Source of the DNA: Diplodia intermedia
Taxonomy: Eukaryota > Ascomycota > Dothideomycetes > Botryosphaeriales > Botryosphaeriaceae
Length of the DNA stretch: 64,000 nt
Direction of reading: 5' to 3'
NCBI GenBank assembly: GCA_021495925.1
Contig: JAKEKT010000073.1
Coordinates: forward strand, 124,001-188,000
Below are positions 10,899-20,660 of the stretch, piece by piece. Below the pieces are notes generated by a model. The model did not search any database. It saw only the letters and a program-made list of their open reading frames with translations, and was not told the DNA's origin. The position numbers were made by a program, and so were the translations under genes. The stretch's first letter is position 1. Every line of letters begins with the position of its first letter.

Positions 10899-12413
10899 AT
10901 GACTGCCAGCACCGTCACAAACGGCACTCGCAAGCCTTACAAGGTTCTGGTCGTCGGCGGCTCCTACGCTGGCCTCTCGGCCTCGCTCAACTTATTCGAC
11001 CTATGCCATGCCAAACCTCCCCGTTTCTTGCCCGACACCCCGGCCCCAGCCCAGAAGATCCCCGTTGACATCACCGTGGTGGACGAGCGTGATGGTTTCC
11101 GTATGCCTCCCGCCCTTCCAATCTCCCAAAATCACCTGTCAATTGACACGCCAGACCAGTCCACCTAATCTCCACCCCGCTCGCCCACGCCTCCACCGAC
11201 TTCGCCCCCAAGGCGTGGGCAAAGTTCGACGACGTGGCCGCGCTCAAGGCACCCGGCGTGCGCCACCTGCACGGCCGCGTCGTGTCCGTCGACTGCGCCA
11301 AGAAGTCTGCCGTCGTCGCCAAGGCCGCGTCGGACGAGCAGATCGAGGAGCCGTACGATTTCCTCATCGTCGGGTCCGGTCTCAGGCGCGCCTGGCCCGT
11401 GGTGCCGCAGTCGTTGGACAAGGCCTCGTATCTGGCCGAGGTGGGCGCCCACATCCAGCGCCTAAAGGACGCCCACGACGGCATCGTCGTCATCGGCGGA
11501 GGTACGTGGCGGCAATCCCCTTGGGTCCTCCTGACGTGAATTTTTTTTAACACCGAGTCATCAGGCGCCGTGGGGATCGAAATGGCGGCGGAGCTGAAGC
11601 TGGTGCACCCGACGCAAAAGGTCACGCTGATCCACTCCCGGGACAAGCTCCTCTCGTCGGAGCCGCTGCCCGACGACTTCAAGGACCGCGCCCTCGCCGT
11701 GCTGCGCGAGGCCGGCGTCGAGACCATCCTGGGCCGCAGGGTGCTCGACACCGTCCCCGTCGACGGCGCCTCGCGCGTCAAGCTGTCCCTGTCCGACGGC
11801 TCGACCCTGATCGCCGGCCAGGTCGTCAACGCCATCTCCAAGAGCGTCCCGACCTCGTCCTTTCTGCCCAAGGACATCCTGGACGACGAGGGCTACGTCA
11901 AGGTCCAGGCCTCGTACGCACGCACCCCTTTTCCTTTCCGACAACACCACCGTTCGCTAATGCCAACCCGCCCCAGTCTTCGCTTCCCCGCCGACGCGCC
12001 CAACGCCGAGTACCACTACGCGGCCGGCGACATCGTGCGGTGGTCGGGCATCAAGCGCTGCGGCGCCGCCATGCACATGGGCCAGTACGCGGCGCAGAAC
12101 ATCCACGCCCACATGCTCAGGGACGTCGCCGGCGTCGCCCCCGCGTGGAGGGAGCTCGGCGTCATCCCGCCCATGATCGGCCTCGCCGTCGCCACGAAGG
12201 CCGTCGTCTACGACCCCGACGAGGGCACCAGCGACGGCGAGCACCTGCTGAAGAGCTACTTCGGCCAGGATCTGGGGCACCAGAGTGAGTGTGGAACATC
12301 TCTCTCCATCGACACACCTTCTGCCGAGTCGTACGTCGTAGCATGCTGATCATCCGTTCGCAGTCTGTTGGAACTACATGGGCTTGGGCCGAGAGTTCGT
12401 CGCGGTGGCGTAG
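10899..12413 (+). CDS. AIF/AMID-like FAD-dependent pyridine-nucleotide oxidoreductase
   Basis: Model join(10899..11100, 11160..11501, 11565..11913, 11977..12284, 12364..12413), 416 aa. All introns are GT-AG and 59-79 bp. The N-terminal FAD motif VLVVGGSYAGLSAS lies at residues about 14-27, then DERDGF and HLISTPLAHAS. The second (NAD(P)H) Rossmann motif IVVIGGGAVGIEMAAEL is split by intron 2. AGDIVRW is the second FAD contact. The C-terminus ends in GREFVAVA. The family transfers electrons from NAD(P)H through FAD and includes the fungal AIF-like proteins linked to mitochondria or lipid droplets; localisation here is not shown. The ATG at 10899 directly precedes the Rossmann strand. Confidence 0.85.
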
Positions 12414-13192
12414 AAAAGGCGTGAGTGTGGGAGGGAGAAGGTAATTTGGATACGAGGAAAACCAGTCCGAATCGGGTGGGGCTGGAGAGAGTACTCTTTG
12501 CAGTAATTAATGAAGAGCATGGTTCTGAAGATCTGACTAACCCCCGTCTCAAGTGCACATTTCCCATCCATTCGCGCGCTCAACTTTGGTGTGACGGACT
12601 GGCCATCCTGGCTGGTGCGAACCATGATTACCCCGCGTCGAGCGAAACCCCCCACACCCAGTTACTTTCCACTCTCACAATCCCGATACCGGAAGTGAGC
12701 GGCGGCGAGTGCCCTTGTTGGGAGGCGGACGGTGGCGGCGGCCGTTGCGGACATGACGGACATGACGGAGATGGCGGAGGTGACGGAGGTGGTGGAGGTG
12801 GTGGAGAACACGGAAGTAATGGAGGCCAGACGGGTGAGTGGTGGGTGGGGCTGGCGAAATTTTTCTTCGTTGCAGTGCTGAAGTGAAGGCGAAAGGTGCG
12901 GCAACGGCTTTGCAACCCTTCCTCTGGAAGCAGAAGAAAGTGGGTAAATGTGTCGTGACTGCCCAACGAATGCACTGGATGTCACGCAACACGCAAAAAG
13001 ACAGCCGAAATGGAACAGCGAAAAGGAAAGAACTGTCACTGCCTGGTTCGAGCGATGAGGAACCGGGTGGATGTTATTGGAACACTCCTTCTATCCTTCT
13101 TCCATCTGAGTACACACACCCATGAGCAAGTGGTGACTAACAGGTGACTGGTCCGTCGCTTGGTGGGATGGAGAAGCAAAAGAAAAAGAAGT
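12414..13192. other. Intergenic region with GGA/GGT-rich simple repeat
   Basis: Imperfect GGA, GGT and GAC triplets fill about 12725-12835 and produce open frames on both strands with no family signature. No gene is claimed. Confidence 0.5.
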
Positions 13193-13203
13193 AAAAAAAA
13201 AAA
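13193..13203 (-). terminator. RNA polymerase III poly-T terminator
   Basis: Eleven consecutive T on the minus strand, starting 12 nt after the tRNA 3' end at 13215. This is a strong Pol III stop signal. Confidence 0.75.
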
Positions 13204-13214
13204 GAGGGATTGAT

Positions 13215-13332
13215 GCCACCGCCCGGGAATTGAACCCAGGGTCGTCCTCCAGCCGCTATTAACCCATTACAGACTATGTCCAGGCCTTACTTAATACGCC
13301 AGAAGCCGCTCTACCAACTGAGCTAGCGGTGA
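13215..13332 (-). tRNA. Intron-containing tRNA gene, isotype not assigned
   Basis: On the minus strand the 7-bp acceptor stem pairs TCACCGC with GCGGTGG, with one T-G pair. The D arm GCTC/GAGC with loop AGTTGGTA contains a perfect box A (13314-13325). The T arm CTGGG/CCCGG with loop TTCAATT contains box B (13226-13236). The gene is about 118 nt long, about 45 nt more than a plain tRNA, so an intron in the anticodon arm is inferred. I could not place the splice sites: the simplest register gives an anticodon stem with a mismatch and no T at position 33. The isotype is therefore left open, and a tRNA pseudogene is possible. The poly-T run downstream favours transcription. Confidence 0.7.
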
Positions 13333-13379
13333 CGAAAGGAAAGCGGGTTTGGATGACTTATATAGCAATGGGGGGGCCT

Positions 13380-13930
13380 TTACCGCATTGGACCGTTCTC
13401 CGCCACATTGACGAAGCATTCGATAGCCTCCATCATGTGCGCCCTCCGGTTGCTGTCTTCAAAATTGCTGATGCCGTCGACAATGATGAAGACGACTCCG
13501 TCCTCTGAAAGCCGCAGCAGGGGCTCCTCAAATACTCTGCAGAGACTGTGGATGTTGTCGATGTCAAGGTATGCGCTTACATGTTGCAGATGAAACTGGT
13601 CCGTCTTCGGTCCATGTTGCCCCCGCTGCTCCAAGCGTTCGAGGATCAGGCATAGCATCATCCTGCAAGGGCTTGCGTGTGCGTCTTTCATCTAGTTGGT
13701 GTGTTCGCCACAGAAGAAGGCCACCGGGAGGATCGGAGGCCCAAAGGCGCTGGGCTCTTTCAGAAAGAGGCTCTCCACCGGGGAGGTACCGGTCGCACCC
13801 GTAAACCTTCAGAACGTCTTCTTGGCGGAGGTCCGGTTCGACATGTCTCGGAACGACTGGCTGCAAATTATAGACTATTTCAACGTTGACTTGATCCGCG
13901 AGATTGATCAACAAACATGTCAGGAGCGAA
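13380..13930 (-). pseudogene. Relic of a fungal P-loop NTPase-like protein
   Basis: In one minus-strand frame, VAFFCGEHTN is followed by a TAG stop (about 13692), then at once by MKDAHASPCRMMLCLI and, further on, VVFIIVDGISNFED. This order (short FFCG-H motif, then a Walker-B-like hydrophobic strand ending in D-G) is common in uncharacterised fungal NTPase-domain proteins. A TGA breaks the same frame further upstream, while another frame is open there (to about 13914), which suggests a frameshift. The 3' part ends at 13380. I read it as a decayed fragment; family membership is an inference from motif order. Confidence 0.4.
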
Positions 13931-14514
13931 GCGGCTTCGATGACCTTGTCATCGATAAAAAAAGATCAAGAAGCTGGTGCTCTCCCTCGAAGACAACAGT
14001 ACAGAAGATGGCAAGCACCAGCAATGACAACATCAATGAGTCTGATAGTGAGTGACTGTAGTACAGAGAGCTTTTCAACCATGCAATTTATATTAAATTC
14101 TATTGCAATTCAAGCACATAGAGTACTTCGTGCATGCCATAGTTGTGTCATGATACTTCATTTGCCCGTGTGGGCGCGAAGAAGGCCATCACTCTGTGAC
14201 TGACTCCGAATATTCCTCCCACGAAGACACAATACAAGCAGAGACTATGAACCTTGCTCTAATACTTTGGATACTAGTTGACCATTGGTAACAAAGCTTC
14301 AAAGCAATCTGAAAGCAAGCGCTGCATCGATAGTCGCCGAGAAGCCCCCAGTACACTTGGCTCAGTTGCCTCATCGCAACCTTTCAGTGATAGCAACTCC
14401 CTACAGCGACATGGCCGTTCGTTGTTTCCAGCTATTTCTGTCCAGGTGGGTTTGCTGTGATGCAATGCAATGGTCTTGTCTTGACCAGGGCCGTCGGTGG
14501 ATTCGCCCTTCTCA
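13931..14514. other. AT-richer spacer
   Basis: No intact gene. Base composition is visibly less GC-rich than the flanking genes and adjoins the relic at 13380-13930. Confidence 0.4.
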
Positions 14515-15783
14515 TCAGTCGATGCTTTCAAGGAATCTTATGTACGCCGCCCTGTCATCTTTGTCGATGCTTGGATCACTCCACGAGAAGTAGAAGTCTA
14601 GGCCTTCAGGGTCATCCTCCTTACGTTGGCCAGCTGGAATGTCGAGGAAAGTTGTCTGGCGAAGTTCGCTGAACTGAGTGGCAATCTTCTTCCTCTGTTT
14701 TTGCTCCTCCTTCCATTCGTTGAACAGGCCGTTCGAAGCTTTCTGAAAAGCCTTTTTGTCTTGGGCACGAACTGCGCTGGCGGCCTGTCCGAGGAACCTC
14801 TGCGCGCCTACTTGTGGCGCAAAGCCCATGAGCCGTCTCACGATCTGTTTGAAGTTCAACCATGTCGAGAGCGGTATGGGATTCTCGTTCACTGGAGCGT
14901 TGCTTCCCAGAATAACCCTCATCTCCTTCTTGTATGCAATGACCTCTTCCCATGACGCGAGCATTTCATCTTCTATGTCTCCCCAGTCCATCATCAGTTC
15001 GATGAATGTACCGAGACCTCCAATCTTCAACTCCTTGACGTTCCGAACAGCCTTGAATGGCTTCAGCAATGACTGGGAGTCCTCGATGTCCGGCGGGTCG
15101 CAGTGGAAATCGTCTTCCTGCTCCCATTCCATCGTGATGCCGAGGTGGTCGAAGCCAGCAGACCGACTGAGTTGCTCTGCCAGCCAGCGAATGTTATCAA
15201 TGGCCTGGCTCTTGTCGTCAAATCCGAACGGGTGGGGGCATTCGTCGTGGTCCAAGTTGTGCCATTCTCCACAGCAAGAGCAGATTGACATGTGTTCGAA
15301 GTCTGAACAAATATGGATGTTAAGGTTTTTGATCCTCTGGAAGACACCAGCCGTGCCATCTCGATAGGTAAGGTGGTTACGACAGAACATTTTGGGATAT
15401 TCCGGCAGGTTGATAGTGTCGGCGGTAACGAGGAGACTTGGTACTCTTCCGTCTTTGCCTCCCGGGGCGATGATTGGCTTATAGAGCATCTCCACTGCTT
15501 CGTCGAAGATGGTGCGACAGGACAGCAAGAGAGCCAGGTAGCCACGGGGCTCCTTGTCTGTGTGATGCGCGCTCAGCTCGCAGTCATCTTTCTCGGACTT
15601 GTGGCAGGCGCAGTTTGCCTGGCAACCCTTTTTGTCGGGCAAGAGGTAAGCGTAGATGTAGAGGCGGATCTCTGTGGGCAGCCCAAGCAGAGTTGCTTCG
15701 GATCTTGGCTGATGCGTTGATGCACGCTCGTGCAGACGCGAAGACCGGCGACGCCCGGCGGTGAGCTGGGTGTTCTCAGCCAT
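14515..15783 (-). CDS. F-box-like hypothetical protein
   Basis: Single exon, 422 aa. Residues about 32-48 read LLGLPTEIRLYIYAYLL, the start of the F-box-like/2EXR helix motif found in large fungal families. A Cys/His-rich stretch lies at about 160-185 (CSDFEH..CSCC..H..H.ECPH), which might bind zinc. The rest has no recognised domain. Function is unknown; related proteins are often called F-box or DUF proteins without evidence. An alternative start is possible: an upstream ATG at about 15862 (MADPPK) followed by a GTATCG..CTCAG intron would join in frame just before the ATG at 15783. Confidence 0.7.
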   Translation of the reverse strand: MAENTQLTAGRRRSSRLHERASTHQPRSEATLLGLPTEIRLYIYAYLLPDKKGCQANCACHKSEKDDCELSAHHTDKEPRGYLALLLSCRTIFDEAVEMLYKPIIAPGGKDGRVPSLLVTADTINLPEYPKMFCRNHLTYRDGTAGVFQRIKNLNIHICSDFEHMSICSCCGEWHNLDHDECPHPFGFDDKSQAIDNIRWLAEQLSRSAGFDHLGITMEWEQEDDFHCDPPDIEDSQSLLKPFKAVRNVKELKIGGLGTFIELMMDWGDIEDEMLASWEEVIAYKKEMRVILGSNAPVNENPIPLSTWLNFKQIVRRLMGFAPQVGAQRFLGQAASAVRAQDKKAFQKASNGLFNEWKEEQKQRKKIATQFSELRQTTFLDIPAGQRKEDDPEGLDFYFSWSDPSIDKDDRAAYIRFLESID

Positions 15784-16507
15784 GACTGAGAGTAATCCAG
15801 GTTAGCAAAAGTGCAGGCATGAACCAGGCTATGAGAGATCGATACCTTTCGGTGGGTCAGCCATGAAGTGGACGGTGAGATCAAGCCAAAAGCTCGGAGG
15901 GTGGACGAGGCGGTGCGCGCATGCAAGAGTGGAAGCTGGGGTCGGAGCCTGGGAAAATATTTGAAGTGGAGTGGAGCAAATGCTGCGGGAAGGCGCTGCA
16001 AAATGTTTGCCGGCAGGTATGATCGTCTGTCCCGCGGAGGAAGGTGCGCGTCGAAGCCGCGACGCGTCTACTCGCGTCAAACCTTGGGTGCCTTACCAGG
16101 CACCAGTAGCGCTTTCCTGTTCTCTAGGCTCACTCGAAGTGCAAAACCCTCGCTCCCTTCTGGGCAAGTGCGGTGGGGAGCTTTCACCTTCGAACTATGT
16201 GCATAAAGAGTGTGGTGGTAGGGAGTGCGGGCACGCACGCACCCCATAAGGTGATTGTTACAAGCCACGCAATTGCGCGGGAACAAGATGAAAACTCCCA
16301 TAAATGTCGCCGTGGCCTCTGGTGGTTTGGGCAGCTTTGGTTTGCTATGGAGCAAAGCATCATGCGTCAGCTTAGTCCATCTTTCAGTCCACTTGAGCTG
16401 TAACGATCAATTACCCACTGCATGAACAAGGGCCACTCCACTACGAGTACCTTCAATTATCGTCACTTGAGTGAATATATTGCAAGCTTTCATCCATCCT
16501 CTTTATC
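15784..16507. other. Intergenic region
   Basis: Apart from a possible tiny 5' exon of the F-box-like gene near 15844-15862, nothing was supported. Confidence 0.4.
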
Positions 16508-18328
16508 TTACAGCTCTTCCTCCTCCAACACCCTCACAACCAAGTCCTTAACTCTCTCCGTCCCACCACTCTCACCATTGATCGCACTTACAGGCAACGC
16601 CTCGACTCTCTTCTTCCACGCGTTCTTCTTTCCACTGGGATGCTCCACTGTGCCCTTTCCCACGCCAGCCAGATACGCCTGCAACTCTGCGAATTTCTCT
16701 TGAGTGCCTTCCAAATCCGCTTTGGTCGCCACCACGAACCACGGCTTCGCAGACATGGGCGGCAACGCCAGAGGTTCAAGGTCCAGCGCCGCCGACGGCT
16801 CGAACATGGCCGGGTTGGAAAGCCTTGGAGTAGGCTTCTCAGCCATCGATCGCTGCGTCTCGGCGTTGAGCTCGTGACCGCGCAGCGTCTCGTACTCGCC
16901 GACCTCGCGCCAGAGGCTCTTCAGCGTGGCGACGGGGTCTCCCGCGGTAAGGTCGACCACGAATGCCAGGATGGCGGCACGCTCGACGTGGCGCAGGAAG
17001 CCCAAGCCCAAGCCCTTGTCCAAGTGCGCGTCTTCAATCAAGCCAGGAATATCGGCGATGGTGAAATTGTCGCGCGATGCGGCGCCCCGGCGCTGACCGA
17101 GACGCGGACGGCCCTTGTGGTTGTCCAACACGACAGTGCCAATGTTGGGCTGAAGGGTGGTGAAAGCCCAATTGCCGATGCGGGCGCGGCTGTTGCTAAG
17201 TGCGCGGATGAGGGTACTCTTGCCAGCATTGGGCAGGCCAACCAGGCCCACGTCTGCGAGCAGCTTGAGCTCGAGCTGCACGGCTAGCTGCATGGGATCC
17301 AGTCCCCGTGTAGCGAAGTGTGGCCGTAGGATGGTCTTGCTGACAAAATGCGGGTTTCCCAGACCGCCAACCGCACCCGGAACAAGCAGCAGCGGGCGTT
17401 CCATCGGCTTGTCCAAGTCCAGCCTAATGGGGCCCTGGGGAGCGGAGTGCGCGATGGCAGAACGCTGTGGTCCGGGCAGCTTGGGCATGTCTGTACGCGT
17501 GAGAAGCGAAGGAGAGGCGCCAGGGTACAGCAGCCACTTCTCTGGGCGCACCTGCTGTGGTACCTCTTCCCCAGCAGCCTTCTGCGCCCGCCGCAACGCT
17601 CGCTCCTGCCGTATCCGCTCCTGCTCCTCTTCGACGGGGTCGTGACGCCAAATCTCTCGCACCACAGTGCCAACCGGTACCGTCAAGAGAACGTCCCCGC
17701 CTCGCTCTCCGCCTCTCAGCTTGCCTTGGCCGTTTCTGCCTCGGCCAGCGCGTATCTCGCGACGGCGCGCCAGCTTGTGGAGAGATGTCTCGCCGCGGAC
17801 GGCCTGAATGAATATGTTGCCACCCGTTCCGCCGTCGCCACCGTTCGGAGGCCCTTCTTCGATGTACTTCTCTCTGAGGAAGGAAATACAGCCGTGGCCA
17901 CCGGGACCGGCGTGGAGCATCAAAGTCGCTTTGTCGGCAAACGGAGTAATCGCGTAGGAATCGGGGGGAGGATCAAGCGAGCGCTCCTCGGCTTCGGGCT
18001 GAGACTCGATGTTGGATTCATTGTGGAGACTGCTGTAGCAGCGCGGTCGGCGTGCCCGACTCAGGCGGAAGAGGACCGGACGCGCGGAGTGAAAGAAGGC
18101 GTCGGGGACGGATGGGTAGAGAAACGGCATCAATGTCGTTGCGACATGCTGGACCCGAGCTGGCGGCATGCAGCTGGCGGAGCGGAAGCTCGAGCAGGGA
18201 TCGTAGGTCGAGGAGGCGGGCTTGGGCGTGAGCAGCGAGGGTAGGCAGCATTGGCGTCGACGGCAGCCAAAAAGTCCAGCGGTGTTGGTTGCCTCAGGCA
18301 GCGGGGCTGCGGTCTCGGGCGGGCCCAT
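16508..18328 (-). CDS. MTG2: Mitochondrial Obg-family GTPase
   Basis: Single exon, 606 aa as drawn. Residues about 125-360 form an Obg fold with glycine-rich GGDGGTGGN at 163-171. It is interrupted by a charged insertion (about 231-300). The G domain follows with G1 GLPNAGKS (364-371), G3 DIPGL, G4 TKAD and G5 SAI. Obg/Mtg2 proteins assist late assembly of the large mitochondrial ribosomal subunit. The 5' start is uncertain. In-frame Met codons at 18169 and 18130 give N-termini rich in Arg, Ser and aromatic residues that look more like a mitochondrial presequence than the one starting at 18328. It is divergent from the SDR gene. Confidence 0.92.
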   Translation of the reverse strand: MGPPETAAPLPEATNTAGLFGCRRRQCCLPSLLTPKPASSTYDPCSSFRSASCMPPARVQHVATTLMPFLYPSVPDAFFHSARPVLFRLSRARRPRCYSSLHNESNIESQPEAEERSLDPPPDSYAITPFADKATLMLHAGPGGHGCISFLREKYIEEGPPNGGDGGTGGNIFIQAVRGETSLHKLARRREIRAGRGRNGQGKLRGGERGGDVLLTVPVGTVVREIWRHDPVEEEQERIRQERALRRAQKAAGEEVPQQVRPEKWLLYPGASPSLLTRTDMPKLPGPQRSAIAHSAPQGPIRLDLDKPMERPLLLVPGAVGGLGNPHFVSKTILRPHFATRGLDPMQLAVQLELKLLADVGLVGLPNAGKSTLIRALSNSRARIGNWAFTTLQPNIGTVVLDNHKGRPRLGQRRGAASRDNFTIADIPGLIEDAHLDKGLGLGFLRHVERAAILAFVVDLTAGDPVATLKSLWREVGEYETLRGHELNAETQRSMAEKPTPRLSNPAMFEPSAALDLEPLALPPMSAKPWFVVATKADLEGTQEKFAELQAYLAGVGKGTVEHPSGKKNAWKKRVEALPVSAINGESGGTERVKDLVVRVLEEEEL

Positions 18329-18573
18329 GCTCTAGCCCACGCTCTAGCCCAGGCTGCGTTTCCGGCCGTCCCCGCGACCATCAACCACCAACTGGCTGAC
18401 GCGTGGTCGAACGCTGAGCCTCGCTTTCGCGCATCGCTCATGCACGGCTGACATAGCTGACCCACTCCCCGGCGTGCGGATTGAAACACATCACTGACTC
18501 CGCAGCTGCTTACCGCCCAGCCATCTCACCCGCTCACCCATCACATCACAAAACCACAGCGCCCATCAGGAAA
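18329..18573. promoter_or_regulatory. Shared divergent promoter region of MTG2 and SDR gene
   Basis: A spacer of 245 bp separates the two opposite start codons. It contains a short tandem GCTCTAGCCCA-like repeat near 18328-18352. No defined factor site is claimed. Confidence 0.4.
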
Positions 18574-19702
18574 ATGGCGCCCGGGCTCGCGAGCCTCGTG
18601 CGCTCCCCCCTGCTCTGCCTGGCCGCCTTTGCACTCACCCGTCTGTCGAACAGCTACCTCAATGACAGCTTTGCTCACGTGCCCGCCTCTCGGCTCGTTC
18701 ATTCGGCGCTGTCGTGGATTCTTGGGCTCGGCGCCCTTCTCAGCTGCATATCTCGGTTGAATCAGAAGCTGTCCGATTTGGCGCAGAACAAATGGCTGTG
18801 GGACCCCAGGTCAGATCCGTTCATGCGGTTCCAGACAGAGGCGGGGAAGTGGAACTGGCCCGAGGAAATTGCAGTCATTACCGGCGGTTCAGATGGCATT
18901 GGATCCCACGTTGCCGAGGGGCTCGCGTCGCATGGCGTGAAGGTCGCGATTCTGGATGTCCAGCCACCAACCGAGCGCATCAGGCACTGTGAGTCGAGTC
19001 TGGGCTTGTTGTGGACTGCGTCGCTCATTGTTTGCAGTGCCCAACATCCATTACTACGAATGTGATGTCAGTAGTCAACCCTTGGTATGGGATGCTGCCG
19101 AAAAGATCCGCATGGCTCTTGGCAAGCCTTCCATCCTCATCAACAATGCCGGCATTGGGAAGCCGTACACGATCCTGGACCTTCCTCCCGGTCGGCCTCG
19201 AGATGTTTACAACGTCAACGTGTTGAGCCATTTCAACACGCTTCAAGAGTTCCTCCCCGACATGCTCGAGCAGAAGAAGGGCTACATCATGGCCGTTGCT
19301 AGTCTTGCTTCTTTCTGGTCGGGGGCTGCCATGTCGGCCTATTCCTGCTCGAAGGCTGCGGTGTTGGCGTTGCATGAAACACTCAACCAGGAGCTGAAAC
19401 ATCGGTACCGTTGCCCAGAGATCAAGACGGCCATCGTGCATCCCCACTTCACCAGCACAAAGTTGATCGCAGACTTTGAGGAGCATCTGAAGAAGCGGAA
19501 GAAGCCAGTGCCCCTGCTCCAGCCTCAGGACGTTGCGGCGGTCATCGTCAAGCAAATCTTGAGTGGGAAAAGTGGACAGGTCTTCATTCCGGAGAGCACC
19601 AGCCTCCTCATTCCATTGGTTCGCGGCCTGCCTACCTGGCTGCAAGAGTTCTTGAGGGATTCTGTTGCTAGAAGCGAGGCCAACTCGGAAATGGGCAAGT
19701 GA
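18574..19702 (+). CDS. Membrane-anchored short-chain dehydrogenase/reductase
   Basis: Model join(18574..18988, 19038..19702), 359 aa; the 49-bp intron has GTGAGT and GCAG ends. The N-terminus has two hydrophobic stretches (about 5-22 and 42-60) suited to membrane anchoring. The NAD(P) motif TGGSDGIG is at 103-110, NNAG at 174-177, and the catalytic Tyr240 and Lys244 are in YSCSK. The layout matches the retinal dehydrogenase/RDH10-DHRS-like SDR group, usually ER or lipid-droplet oxidoreductases of hydrophobic alcohols or ketones. The actual substrate is unknown. Confidence 0.88.
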
Positions 19703-20660
19703 GTTCTAGCCTCTGCAGATGGTCGGATGGGCTGCGAAAAGAAAACATGTCTGGGAAATAATCCTGCTGAAACTCGCATTTCGATACTGCAATGAGGCAC
19801 GAGCATCGGCCCCGGGCGCTTCAAGTCTGCATCCATTCAATTATTATGGCTTCCAGATAAGGATAGTCGAGGCTCTAAATATCTGGCAAAGTGGGTACGT
19901 GCGTTGGGGTATGAGGTTGGTTCCCCTCGTATCACCGAGGTCGTGGGGGATTGGGGCCTTGTCCGTACGGTTTGGATTTATTATTCCTCCACACTCTATT
20001 CCAAAATTAACACTTCAACTGCCTCTCAGTATCTGCTCCTACCGCTGCAACACGGAACGACCAGATATCAAGGTCGCGCGTTCAACAATGAGCGAATTTC
20101 GTCCCGGCTAAAGGAGGAATGTCGTCGGCGCTGATGGATGCCGCAGCAGCAGGCAGGCACCAGGCATCGAAGACAAGACCGAAGCAGGTGCATGGGCCCT
20201 TGCACGTGGCTGGGCGAACATGTCGTGCAACCAGTGATTCCGACCGAACTGCACGAATGGCGGGCACTGGTCTGGCGGGGCCTGGAGCTTTTTTGGCAGA
20301 GGGCCAGCCTTTGTGTGCTTTAGGCAAACCTGTCGAATCTATTCTTGGCCGCGGCCTTAACCGAGGCGATGCAAGCGGCCGGTGTGCCGCAGCGGGTGTG
20401 ACGATGGGGGCCATGGCCAGGGAGCGACGTCAGCTCCGCCCCGCCCAAATAAGGTACACAACCAACAGTGGCATTGACTACGGTGCAGTTTGTCCCTTGT
20501 GTTGTTGGTATATGTTTCACGAAGCCGCAATGCCTCGATCAGAAGTCTATCTCAGCCGCAGGCCCCGTCGTTCTTTCGTTTCGCCTCGAGTCCGCGCTGC
20601 TCTTTTCCTTATGTTCCAAGCCCTTTCCCAGCCGTACAGTCAGGACAACACAGTGATGAA
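19703..20660. other. Intergenic region
   Basis: No gene supported. A CT-rich stretch near 20560-20640 precedes the start at 20661. Confidence 0.4.

Noticed and set aside
12425..12886. 153-aa plus-strand ORF and several minus-strand ORFs
   Set aside because: Depend on the GGA/GGT simple repeat; no domain, signal or splice support.
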